A DNA stretch of 64,000 bases from Prosapia bicincta (taxonomy: Eukaryota > Arthropoda > Insecta > Hemiptera > Cercopidae), in NCBI GenBank assembly GCA_036971475.1, contig JBAIZL010000002.1:17228067-17292066 (forward strand). The letters are read 5' to 3'. A model generated the notes under the pieces. The model saw only the letters and a list, made by a program, of their open reading frames with translations, did not search any database and was not told the DNA's origin. The position numbers were made by a program, and so were the translations under genes. Shown in pieces: positions 1-12,100 of the stretch. Position 1 is the stretch's first letter. The number at the start of each line of letters is the position of its first letter.

Positions 1-288
1 GAAGGAAACAAACAACAAGAAACTAACGCCTGTATGATATACACCACTAATATGTCATGATGACCAACGGGTTAATCTACCATATAAAAGTACTGTAGGT
101 ATTTTTTGCAGATCAATATTTTACTGTACCTGACTCAAAAGTTCATAAAGAACTAAGAATGTGTTTGCCTTTGGTTCTCCATTCTTTGATTTAGTAATAA
201 GATTTCTTTATGTGCCTAAATGTTGTTATTTATGCCTAGAAAAAGAGTACAGTACTTGATGCTGGTAATAGTAGGCAATTACCTACAA
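1..288. other. AT-rich sequence, nothing recognised
   Basis: No open frame, repeat or splice-bounded exon is recognisable. It presumably belongs to the SHPRH intron upstream of the first visible exon. Confidence 0.4.
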
Positions 289-1064
289 GGTATGTTTTTA
301 AAGTAAGTACTATTTTAGAATTCTGCCGTTATAGTGCTGCAATTGGCAATCGGCACATGTGCACTGTTTACCAGTATCGGTTGTCAAGCCACTGCTGCCA
401 TTACGGATCTATTAGTCACTGTTTTCGTATGTTTATAATACCTCTCTCAGTCGAAAATGCATCCGACTATGAATATGCAGTGTGATTAACTTTTCTTAAC
501 GTTAAAGCCACAAAAACAGCTGACATTCACCGTGAGATCTATTAAATGTACGAAAAAACATCATGAGTGATGGGGTGGTAATGAATATACGAGTACTACC
601 TTTGTAGAATGTGAGAGAACTGACTAATCGTTTGTTTTTGTGAATTTCCGTCAGCATTTACAGAACCCAGCCTGATTATAACTTTCGGTACTTCAAACGT
701 TCTGTCACAGTCTCACCTTTAACCAAGATCAAAATGTTGTAGTCCCATCTTTAAAGGCTCTCATTTATTTTCCTTACTACTCCATCACTCATGGTGTTTC
801 CTGTTTACACTTTACAAATCTCACGATGAATATTTTCTTTAACATTAAGAAAATATATCACTCCGCGTATTTCTAAGTCAGCACCATTTTCGATCGGCGG
901 AATCATTTTAAACGCATATAAATAACCTTTTAACAGCAACAAATGGATCCGTAATAGTGACTGTGGCTTTTCAACAATACCTGTGCACAGTGTGCATGCG
1001 CCAATTGCCAACTATAGCGCTATAACATGGAATTCCAAAACAGTACTTACTGTAAAAATACGCC
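289..1064. mobile_element. Palindromic (foldback) fragment of a mariner-type 5' end
   Basis: The left arm (about 289-640) and the reverse complement of the right arm (about 680-1064) align over most of their length with mismatches, so the region is one large imperfect inverted repeat. The right arm on the minus strand reads GVIYFLNVKENIHREICKV, then out of frame a stretch MSDGVVRKINESLKDG. These resemble the N-terminal helix-turn-helix of mariner transposases (family pattern IHRQ/REICEVYG, MSDGMVRRW). The left arm has the same region in decayed form. No catalytic DDE/DDD part is present. Two inverted copies of a truncated 5' end are inferred. Confidence 0.6.
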
Positions 1065-2059
1065 TCATATAACACAGATATGAAGTAAATATTATTAGCC
1101 AGAATCATATGACATGGGTGTGTAATAAAACTGTTAAAATATAAATTACTTTATTATTAAATTAGGGTTGCATTATACTGTATATCAGGTTGTTAAGAAT
1201 TTGTTAGGTTCAATGCTTCATAAATAGGTTTTACCTATGAAACTTTTATAATACATTATACTCAGCTCTATTTGGTTTATTTTTATGTTTTAAGTATGTT
1301 TGCAGCTATTGACTAAAAGCAGGTTATCATTAGTAACTATATAACTAAGATTTAAAAAAGTAATTTTTATTATATATTTACATTTATAACTTCATTTTTA
1401 TATATTCCACTTTGAGTAACTTGAGTAAAATTGTTTGAATGAGTTGAACTCTAGTATAATCTGATCAGGCATCTTTCCAACGGAAGATAAGTTTGCAAGA
1501 AATTAACTGATTCTCCTAAAAATTAACATTTTAGTTGAACATGGCAAATGTTATATATTTTCACCATCAAAATTTTTAAATTAATGAATTCATAAAAATT
1601 AACTGCAGATCAGACTTCTAGTATGAACTCATAGTTATTTAACTATGGAGTATATTTATCTATTATTAATTTTTTTCAAAAAAAATATTTTTCCCAAAAT
1701 TTTTTATAAAACAAATTTTGTCAAAACGCTCTTATTCTATCTAGTTACAATTACAGTTCCTAGGATTTTGGCTCGGCCAGTTGAATAATTATCTAAAATT
1801 GTATGTATTATTGCATTGTTGGACGAAGAAGATAGTTTCTGAATGTCCAGACTCTTCCAGTTAATTTTGTTTTTTGTATATAGGATTGCATTGTAATAAA
1901 TGTAACTTCATCTGCAGATATTGTAAATATTTTTAAAAAAAGTTAAATTAGCTCCATTGAAATTATTACCGTAAAAGGTAGGTTTTTTAAAATTAAGTGT
2001 TGAAGTCAAAATTATTATATATGCGTTGGCTTTTCTTGTCCAGGTTTAAATGGTAAATA
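1065..2059. other. AT-rich SHPRH intron sequence
   Basis: A/T-rich with short poly-A and poly-T runs. No coding frame or repeat could be supported. Confidence 0.4.
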
Positions 2060-2804
2060 CAGGGAGCGGCAGAAAAACCTGTCAGTTTGGTTTCATGCGA
2101 AGCTGATCATTCAAGTGGTGAGGGTTGATGTCACGTTCTCAAGCCTACACAATACCATTTCAGTAGCAATGAATCAGTTGTCTAGTGAACATCGAGCATT
2201 TGTTGTCGAGGCGTATTTCAAAAGTGGTGATTCTTGTGTTGTTACGCAAACGTGAATTTTGTAAACGTTTCAGTGAGGATGGTAAGGGTGCATTCCATAG
2301 AGTAACAATTATTCTGTGGGTGAATAACTTAGATCTACAGGTTCACCTTAAAACGGAAGCCTGTCCAAGGTCAGTCAGAACACTAGCCAAAGTTCATCGA
2401 GTGAGGCAAGCTGTACTGAATAGTCCACATCAACCATAGCCACCCCGCTCACCTGATCTCACTGTTTGTGACTTTTTTCTTTGGGAATACCTCAAATCAA
2501 AAGTATACAATAGCAAACCTCACACAATACCAGAACTGAAAGATCTCATTAGCCAAATCATTCCCACCATAACACGTGCGATGTAAAGAAAAGTGTTTGA
2601 CAGTTTCACTGTAAGACTAGAAAAATCCTTAACACGAAACGGACACCATTTAAATGGTGTAATTTTTAAATCTTAAAAGTTATCATGTAATTTTTTATTC
2701 CTTACATTGCAGTTCTTACAAAATAATAAATGAATTCAAAGGTTCAATAATAATGGAAATATTTGTATTTAAACCGGGGAGACAGGTTTTTTTGCCGCAG
2801 CCTG
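2060..2804 (+). mobile_element. Internally deleted mariner-type transposon (DUF4817-like HTH)
   Basis: The ends are imperfect terminal inverted repeats of about 26 bp, starting CAGGGAGCGGCAGAAAAACC on the left and CAGGCTGCGGCAAAAAAACC on the right (reversed). Both are flanked by the TA dinucleotide expected for Tc1/mariner. An ATG at 2169 opens MNQLSSEHRAFVVEAYFKSG, an insect transposase HTH start, which shifts frame after about 27 codons (CAA ACG TGA). From about 2443 the C-terminal catalytic signature follows (SPDLTVCDFFLWEYLKSKVY). The central part, with the first two catalytic acidic residues, is missing, so this 745-bp copy is non-autonomous and dead. Confidence 0.8.
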
Positions 2805-2935
2805 TATTTTAATTAATAAATTGTATATTTCTACACATCAAAAAAATGGAGTGAATTTATCACCAAATATAATATTCTATATAATCTATAGATTTATTTG
2901 TGGAATTGCTAAGCATATATGTTATTTTTATCTAG

Positions 2936-3178
2936 GCTGTGCGTGGTCAGTTTGTGTCTATCAAGAAGACCATGACCATGGGCGAGCTGCTACTGAATAT
3001 GGTGGACAAAGCCAAGTTAGACTGTGAAGAAGTGCTCCGGCAAATGATTGCATCTCTTAATGGTATTGCAGGCTTGAATATCATACAGGGAAATGCATTA
3101 GCTGCTATTGAAGCTTATAGGCAAGTGATGCATCTAATTATGGAGCATGACAAGAAGCTCAAGGTGGATTCTTTACAG
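2936..3178 (+). CDS. SHPRH: SHPRH exon a (first visible)
   Basis: Acceptor ends ATCTAG; donor is GTAATT. It is 81 codons in phase 0, beginning [11 protein letters not shown]. The stretch [20 protein letters not shown] followed by [13 protein letters not shown] matches the helical linker after the first helicase lobe in SHPRH. Any in-frame ATG here is internal. Confidence 0.92.
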
Positions 3179-6100
3179 GTAATTAAACTATTACATTTTT
3201 AAGTTCTTTTTATAGCAATACATAGACTTTGAGTAGCAGGTCGGCTTCATCAATGAAACTTGTCAGCAAGTAAGTTGAAAGGTTTCACTCAGTTGCGCAT
3301 TAACTAATTATACCTTCTGTGTAACTACTTTTTGTGTATTACGCAGAGGGTAGGTTTTTTATTGCCAATGTAGTGTAGTCCAGACTATTTACCAAGCACT
3401 TGCTCTTGAGAGATCGGTATAGGCGAGACGGGAGGTGGAGAGCTGTGTTGAGTCAGTATAAATACTTTCCTATTAACATGATAAGAACTGTCAAAACACT
3501 GACTTGCATAGACAGTCGATGTTAGATAAATTTGATGATAAATTAGCTTTGGTATAAAATAACAAACAATCTTAAATTATTTGCAGACATATCAGATGCA
3601 AAAGCTGTTCACGTATAGAACATTCTGAAAATTTGAGATGTTTATAGAAGTTATACACAAGATATTGGGAGTAAGCAACTACATGGTTAGCTGGACGCAA
3701 CTATATAGTCAAATTTAGACTTGTAAATATTTAGAAAATTGTATAGAATTCAAAAGTTTTTAACATCTGAAATGGGAGTTGAAATAGTAAACAAATATAA
3801 ACCTGCTACAGTTTTTAGGAGTCAGATTTTTATGGAAACAGTTATGAGTCAAGTTTGCACTATGATAATACCCATCAACCTCTCTAAATCTAAAACTAAA
3901 ATCTTCGATGAAACAGTAATTATAATTATACTAAAGTATTCATTATGGAACTGAAGATAACTCACAAAATATAGCCTATATTTATCCAATATGTTTGTCT
4001 CCCTTTCAGAAATTCCTGATCATAAATCAAGGTTGAAAGCTTTGTGTAGCCATTACAATAAAATGGAACTTTTAAAAGGCTTCACCATATGACCAAGATG
4101 TTGACTAAATTTGTTATTAGAGAATGTCATGTAGGCTTATATAACTTAGAAGAATCGGAAGAAAAATTTTAAAATCGGAATCGTAAATTTTAAGTATTGA
4201 CCCATCCTTACTATCTGTTGTATCATAATAAAAAAAATAATAAATATCTAAAAAAAAACTATCTTCCCAATGATGTTACTGCTATCTAAGTGTAATGTGA
4301 AGTACTGCTTATAGAAATTTTTTTTCATTTTTGAGTTTTTAACTGTCACATACTTATCGAGAACATAAATCTCTTTCACACTTGCATTAATGCTAATTGT
4401 CGTGTTATATGAAAATATGGGAACAAAGGTGAACCCTAATTAAAATGCAGAAGGTAAATCTTGTTGCCCAAAATGAAGGATTTGTAACATTGGGGTTAAG
4501 CTCTTTTGAAACATTGGTAATTAATAATTTGTAAATGCTCCAAGTTGTTGCCGATATCTCTAATTTCTGTACTCTTCAATTTGCCGTGTTAAGAATTCAG
4601 TATCTTTTTCAGTTCTCATTGCTTTAATTTAACAAAATTGAAATATTTATCAGATTCATTTAATGAGCAAGTCCAAAGAGATAGGTTGCTACCTGGAATT
4701 TCTTAGGTAATAAGAACGGTTTATCCTTTCTTTAAGAACTAGTCAACCTTAACTATATGAAGCAACTGTGGCGTAATGTTTATTTTTAAATAAATAAAAC
4801 CTCTAAACCACAAATAACATTTATTTAAACCTTATGTACATTTCGATTGCTCAGCAATCATCTTCAGAGGTATTTAAAAAATACAACTGTTTAACTTTTA
4901 TATTAATTCCTTCAATACATTTAGGAGTTAAGTTCTTCTTTTTACATGTTTTAAGAAATTTTATATCCGCTAATATAAATTTAACTTGTAAATTTAATTT
5001 TTGGAATCTGTTATGCTCTCTTGACCGAGAAGTCATATTTATAACTATATGAAGCAACTGTGCCGTAATGTTTATTTTTAAATAAATAAAACCTCTAAAC
5101 CACAAATAACATTTATTTAAACCTTATGTACATTTCGATTGCTCAGCAATCATCTTCAGAGGTATTTAAAAAATACAATTCAATACATACAATTCATACA
5201 AACAATACAAAAATACAATACTTCAGTTGTATTTTTTAAATACCTCTGAAGATGATTGCTGAGCGATCGAAATGTACATAAGGTTTAAATAAATGTTATT
5301 TGTGGTTTAGAGGTTTTATTTATTAAAAAAAAATAAAATAAAATAATAATAGTCAACCTTACTACAAATAAAATAATGTATAAGGTTTTATTTTATTGTT
5401 TTACTTTCAAAGAGTAACATTGTTTCATTAAGATTGGCCATCACTTTAAATTAATATTGTGTTAATTTTACAGTATAAAACGTCTTCGCATATAAAAAAT
5501 ATTTACCAAATTTTTAACTCTTAAATTATTTTCAGAAAATTCATACTTTGCATAACTTGTCTGAAGTTTTGGAAATGAATCCAGGACTAGTGGCACCAAC
5601 TCTACGTGATGATCAATTAGATGCAAATGTTGCTGATTTAGAAAAGAATTATCTGGATAAGAGGGAATATTCGGTGAGTTTAGTTGTAGGTTATTCATTT
5701 GTTATTTCAAATTTATTTCACTTAAAATATTTTTTTAAAATTTAAATTATACTTTTCGTGGTAATATTATTTAGTTTTGCACTATTTATTTGTTTGTATT
5801 TCCTTTTATAATTCCACAAATATTTACTAAATTGTATATTTTGTATAATGTAATTTCATTAGCTATTTGCAGCAATATACTCTCCATGTGTTTACCAACA
5901 GACTACTTGCTTTCTATTTCTTAAATGTTATTTTAGAACATTTAAAAATTATTTTTTGTAAACAATATTTTTTATAATCGTTTATTTAACAAAATTGTTT
6001 TATAATAGTGTTGAAACTGTTTTTCTTCATTGGCTGATTTTTTATAATCTTAAACCATCCCATTATTTTCTTTTTTAATTCACAACTATTTGTATCTATA

Positions 6101-9100
6101 TATATACAGTAGAGTCTCGAAAATTCCGAGTCCCGATATTTCGATCTTCCATTAAATTCGAGCCTATTTCTATTTCAGCCTATTTTATCTATTTGAAAGA
6201 AAATAATGAACCGGGTTTCCAAGAAATGTTAGTAGCCATACGGTATACAAAAGAAATGAGTCAGGCTTCCAAGAAATTTTTATCAATACCATATAGAAAG
6301 GACATGGGTCAGGCTTTCAATAAATGTTTATATCAATATGGTATGCAAAGGAAACGAGTTCAGTTTTCAAGAAGAAATGTTCGTATATAGTTCAATAAAG
6401 TTATTTAGTCCATTTTTAATTGTAGTATTAGGATTCGTTTTCTAATATTTAAGAACGTATTTGCGTATAATCCGAGTTTTTGGTAATTCGAGTCGAGGGT
6501 GTCTTAGTCCATTCCAATTACCCATAGCTGTGCATATGTGAGACGTCAGTCCTGGACAAGAGACAGTACGGCGCATAATATTAACACACCGTACGGCGCA
6601 TAAAATACACACACCGTACGGCGCATAAAATTAACACACCGTACAGCGCTGGTGCAAGAACCTTGGCTGGTCAGGAACCATATAAGAGGTACAGCCGGGG
6701 ACAAGTGGGGAACATGAGGAGCACAGGGCATTTCTGATAATCAGAGGAATAGAAGCCACGCTGATGCAAGAATTCTTAACCAGAGACCTTGACGTGGCTA
6801 GAATTCGAGGTAAGAGCAAGGTAAGTAGGAGCAGGGAGTTCATCGTGGCCTCCATTTACTGTGCCCACAATAGAGAATCGCCCCCTGCAGAATTACGTAA
6901 GTTAGTTCGGTACTGCAGGGAGAGGAATATAGGAATCTTAATGGGCTGTGATGCCAATGCTCATAATGAGGTGTGGGGCAGCACAGACACAAATGAGCGA
7001 GGCGAGGAACTCCGCACCTTCTTGATTGAAGAAAACATTGTGGTTTTAAACACCGGTGCCTAGCCAACATTTGTCACGTCAAACAGAATGGAGGTACTAG
7101 ATATCACCTTCTGTAATAGACAAATGGTAAGGGGGGTGCAGGACTGGCAGGTTTCGAATAAGCCCTCCATGTCAGATCACCTGATCATTACTGCTACGAT
7201 GAGGGGAGTTGTCCCCCATGTGGTGTGGCTTAGGAACCCGAGAAGGACAAACTGGGAAGGTTTTAATTCCTCGGTGAGGAAGCGGATGTCAGACTTCCAT
7301 GGTAAGTATGGTACATCAAACGAACTGGAAAATACTGAGGCCTACATCAGGCCTAATTTCCACGTCGTTTGAGGAAAATTGCCCTCTCTCGCGGATAAAC
7401 ACTGGGCGTGGTAAACTTAAGTGGAACAGCGAGTTAGAGGCAAGACGGAAAGAGACTTGAAGGCTCTTTAATAGAGCAAGGAAGAAGAAAACGGCGGAGA
7501 CCTGGCAGGCATATAAAGATAGCCAGGATCTCTATAAAATTTTATAAAAGAGGTTAAACATGCTTCTTGCGAAAAGTGGTGCTCAGAGACAAGCACACTG
7601 AGTGACACTGCTTGACTGTTTAAGGTGTTATCAGGTGAACCGAGGGGAGAGCTTAAGTTTGTCAAGAAGACTGATGGTAGCTTTACTGACACCCCAGAGG
7701 AAACCCTGTGTCTGCTTATGAGGAACAGTTTTCCCGATATTAGACCGGTAGGGGACGGTGCTCAAAACCTCCGCCATACTATGCTAAAGGCGGACTGGAA
7801 TATTGCTGGGCAGGTGATCTCAGCGCAAAAGGTGAAAGAGGCAATACTGTCTTTTGAGCCTTTTAAAGTGCCTGGATTAGATAATATTACTCCAGCATTA
7901 CTATAAAATTGCTTGGAGGAAAATATAGGGCCACTGATAGGATTACTCAGGGGCTGTGTTGCCTTGGGTTACACGCCCGGGCTGTGGCTCAAAACGAAAG
8001 TTATCTTTATTCCCAAACCGGGGAGGAAAGGTTACACAGAGGTAAAGGACTTCAGACCTATCAGCCTTACATCTTTCTTGTTAAAGACATTGGAAAGGCT
8101 GGTAGACCACTATTTGAAGGAGGGACCTTAGAAGCAGTATCCGCTTCATCAGGACCAACACGCCTACCGAACTGGTAGGTCAGTGGAGACTGCGCTGTTG
8201 TCGGTTGTGGACTTTATTGAGGGTCAGATCAACAACAAGGGGCTATGTATTGGGGCTTTTCTTGATGTGGAAGGGGCTTTAGAATAGTACCTCTAGACTG
8301 GCCATCAAGAGAGCAGCTATGGATCATGGGATTACTGATGGAATTATAAATTGGATTTCATAATCCAAAGGTAATCCAAGGAGTTCCTTGGAAAACCGTA
8401 TAAGTACTGCATCCTGGATGGGGTGCACAATAAATGGGATGGTCTCGGAAGACTGCCCACAGGGTGGAGTGTTATCTCCTCTGCTGTAGAGCCTTGTCGT
8501 GGATGGTCTACTAAGGACGCTCAGTGGAATGGATGTCAAGATGGTAGGATATGCGGATGAAATAGCTATCCTTGTTAGGGGACCATTTGAAGAAGTTCTC
8601 AAAGACCTGCTTCAAGAGGCACTCAAGGTAACAGAAGCATGGTGCAGGGAGAATGCACTATGCATTCAAGGAGAGTAATCTTTGGCACTCATCTTCACTA
8701 GGCGATATAAAACTAAATCGCTGAAGATGATGGAAATTGGTAATACCAAAATAAGCTACGTTGAGAGCGCTAAATATCTGGTAGTTATTCTGGATAGGAA
8801 GCTACTCTGGCGTGAGCACTTGGAGGATAGGTGCAAAAAAGCCATAGCTACGTTCTCGCAATTCAGAGGAGCAATAGGTACGAGATGGGGTTTGGGTCCA
8901 CGTCTGATGAACTGGATTTATTCCGTCATTGTGGTGCCAAGGTTGGTCTTTGCCTCAATCGTCTGGTGGGACAGGGCACAGAAAGAAACAAGTAAAAGAG
9001 TGCTGGACCGCACGCAGGGGCTCTTCCTTAGAGGCATAACAGCTACAAGGAGAACCACGCCATGTGCTGCCATGAGGGCTATGTTGGGTTTTCATCCTTG

Positions 9101-12100
9101 AGTCTTCAAATTAGGATGGAGGCAATGAAAACTGCATACCGGCTAAGTTGTACCGGGCAGTGAAAGACAAGTAGCAAACGTCATAAACAACTATTTGGGG
9201 ATTCACTGAAGGAGCTCTGGATAGAACCTTAGGATAAGATACTGTCTCTTAAAAGGGAAAAAGGAAATTACAAAATCCATATTCCTGCAAGAGAGGCATG
9301 GAGTAGACCCAAACATGGTGAAATCTGGTTCACCGATGGGTCCAAGATGAAGGAAGGAATGGTAGCAGGATTTAGTGGACCGAGACACCAAGACAGATTT
9401 TGTCATCGCCTAGTGGACTACAACTCTGTGTTCCAGGGGGAGGTGCTCGCGATCAAACTATGTGCTGAGGAAATAATAGGGTCTAGCAGGAGGGGCAAGA
9501 CCATCCAGGCAGCTCTGAAGGCTTTAGGTAAGGCTAGTACCAGCTCTAGGCTGGTGGCTGAAACTATAGCTTCTCTAGCAGATCTGAGTTAGTATGATTC
9601 GCTCAACCTAACCTGGATTCCAGGACATTCTGGCTGGATAAGGAATGAGAGAGCTGACGCCTTAGCAAAACAAGGGTGTATAAATCAAGGACTGTTGCTG
9701 AGGGCAGTGGGCATGCCGCCTCAGGAGAGGCACAAGAGGATCACGGCACGTATAGACAGGTTGTGCAGGCAAGAATGGAATGCAGCCTTGGGGTGTAACA
9801 AATCCAAGGTACTGTGGGGTTACTCAGGAGATTTGTGGGGCAAAGAACTACTCTTCTTAAGTAGACGTCAACTCAGAGTTACTGTAGAGCATGGGCTTGG
9901 GCATGGCCTCTCACAGGCCATGGGAATCTGAGGGGGTTCCAATACAAAATTGGAAAATCTAGGTCCCCTGTGTGCAAGAGATGCAACGAGGACCAAGAGG
10001 AAAGCCCAATCCACGTACTCTGTGAGTTCCCTGCTTTGGGAGCTGTACTTGATTTCTGCAAAGAGGTAGGTATCCACTAAGCTAGTCCTGTGGTAAGGAT
10101 GGGAAGAAGAGTACAAAGGCTGCAGCTAAATGATCTACACCAATAAGGTCCCTCCGAGTTTTAGTAATAATAATAATCACTTCATAAAGTCAGTGCAACG
10201 GAAAAAATAATGGACAACGTGAAATATCACAATATATATATATATATATATATAGATAGATAGATATTTTACGTTTGACCATTTTTTTCCGTTGCACTGA
10301 CTTTATGAAGTTGATATATTACTATTGTAAATACTTTTATCCACCACTAAGTGCAATAATTTTACCTTGTTGTGATGAGGCACCATTTGGTCACTTGACC
10401 ATTGTCGAATCATAGGGAAAACGACCAGATCATTTAAAATAAGATTTGAAGAACATTACAGAGCTTTCAAAAATAAAAATACCAAAGTATCAAATGTTGC
10501 AGCACACCTAATATCACATAAACATTAAATAACAAACTACGAAAATAACCTAACCCTACTTGAAATAAATAATAACCCAATAGAATTAAACTCACTAGAA
10601 AAATACCACATTTATAAAAACACACACAACAATTAATGAACCTACAGACCACATATACAGAAGACATACTATATAAAAACATACACGCAGATCAAGAGAA
10701 AATGCGTGTAACGTCAACAAATACCAACATCACGGACCGAATATCTACACAAGAAAAATATCAGTGATTCGACAATGGTCAAGTGACCAAAAGGTGCCTC
10801 ATCACAACAAGGTAAAATTAATGCACTTAGTGGTGGATAAAAGTATTTACAATAGTAATATATCAACTTCATATATATTCCTCTTGAATTTATAATGTAA
10901 TATTACCTTGTTTAATCTTTAATTATATTTTTTAAACACATTTTTATTATGTTTCTTTAAGATTTTGGAGTAGGTGCAATGATTATTTAAAAAAAGAAAA
11001 ATTGACTATGTTAGAATGTCCAAAAAATGCAGTTTTGTGGTTTTAAACCGATCAGCTCATAGGCTATTGTTGTCTTAAATACACACTTAATATTTTATAC
11101 TTACACATACATGCTGAGAGTTAACAAACGTTTTTTTGTTAAATCAAGTCTAAATGAATTATTAGAGACGTTTTTCAGAAAATTATGTTCAAATTTATAT
11201 TATGTTAGAAAAAGTTACATAAGTTTTCAATTAACAAATGCAAATAATATAAACAATCTAAATCAAATTTTGTATTGATATCAGTTTGCAAAAATCCACT
11301 ACTTACTGATATTATTCGGCAGACATGTTTCATACTAGATCAGTGCATTGTTCAATGCTGTGAGTCATGGACAAGACTGCGAATCTGGTGAAAAATATCG
11401 GTAAGTAGTGGTTGTTTGCCAAGTGATATCAATAAAAATAGTTATCTAAAAATCCTTCAGATGTATAACACAAAAACTGCAAACCTAAATCAAGTTAGAT
11501 TGGCAAGTCTTACAAAGAAGTTAATGTGCTCTGCATATTGCACATCTAGAATTGTTGAGTATACATTGCAATGATCAGTTAACTCTGAAATATAGGGAGT
11601 ACAATTATAGTGAAATAAATAAACCAGGCATTAATTTAGAGAAAATATTAACATAAAATGGTATACAAGTTCTATTCTCATTTGACATTTGACTGTGTGA
11701 GTTTTGTCTGTTTCTTAACATAAATATTTTTTTAATGTTTTTTTCCATAATAGTTCCATGTTTTTCAAGAAAATCACTGATTGTCTTTTTTATCTGTTAT
11801 CGTCGTTATTATCTATTATGATCGTTATCACCAACTATTGCAACTAACATCATTGTGTAGTCAGGATTAGACATTGAAAAAATTTAAAATTTCTCTTAAG
11901 AGATTTTGATCAAAAGCTTCTTTCATTTTAAATTTTTTTTCAAATTAGGAGTGTACCATTTATGTAACCACAGTACCTAGACGTAAATATAGATATCTCC
12001 TTTTTCTGATTCTGGGGGACTTACTTTATAAAGTCATTTCAACAGGCGACAAATTTTTTAGTAGGTCCTATTAGTTTTCATAGATACAAGGTGTGATAAA

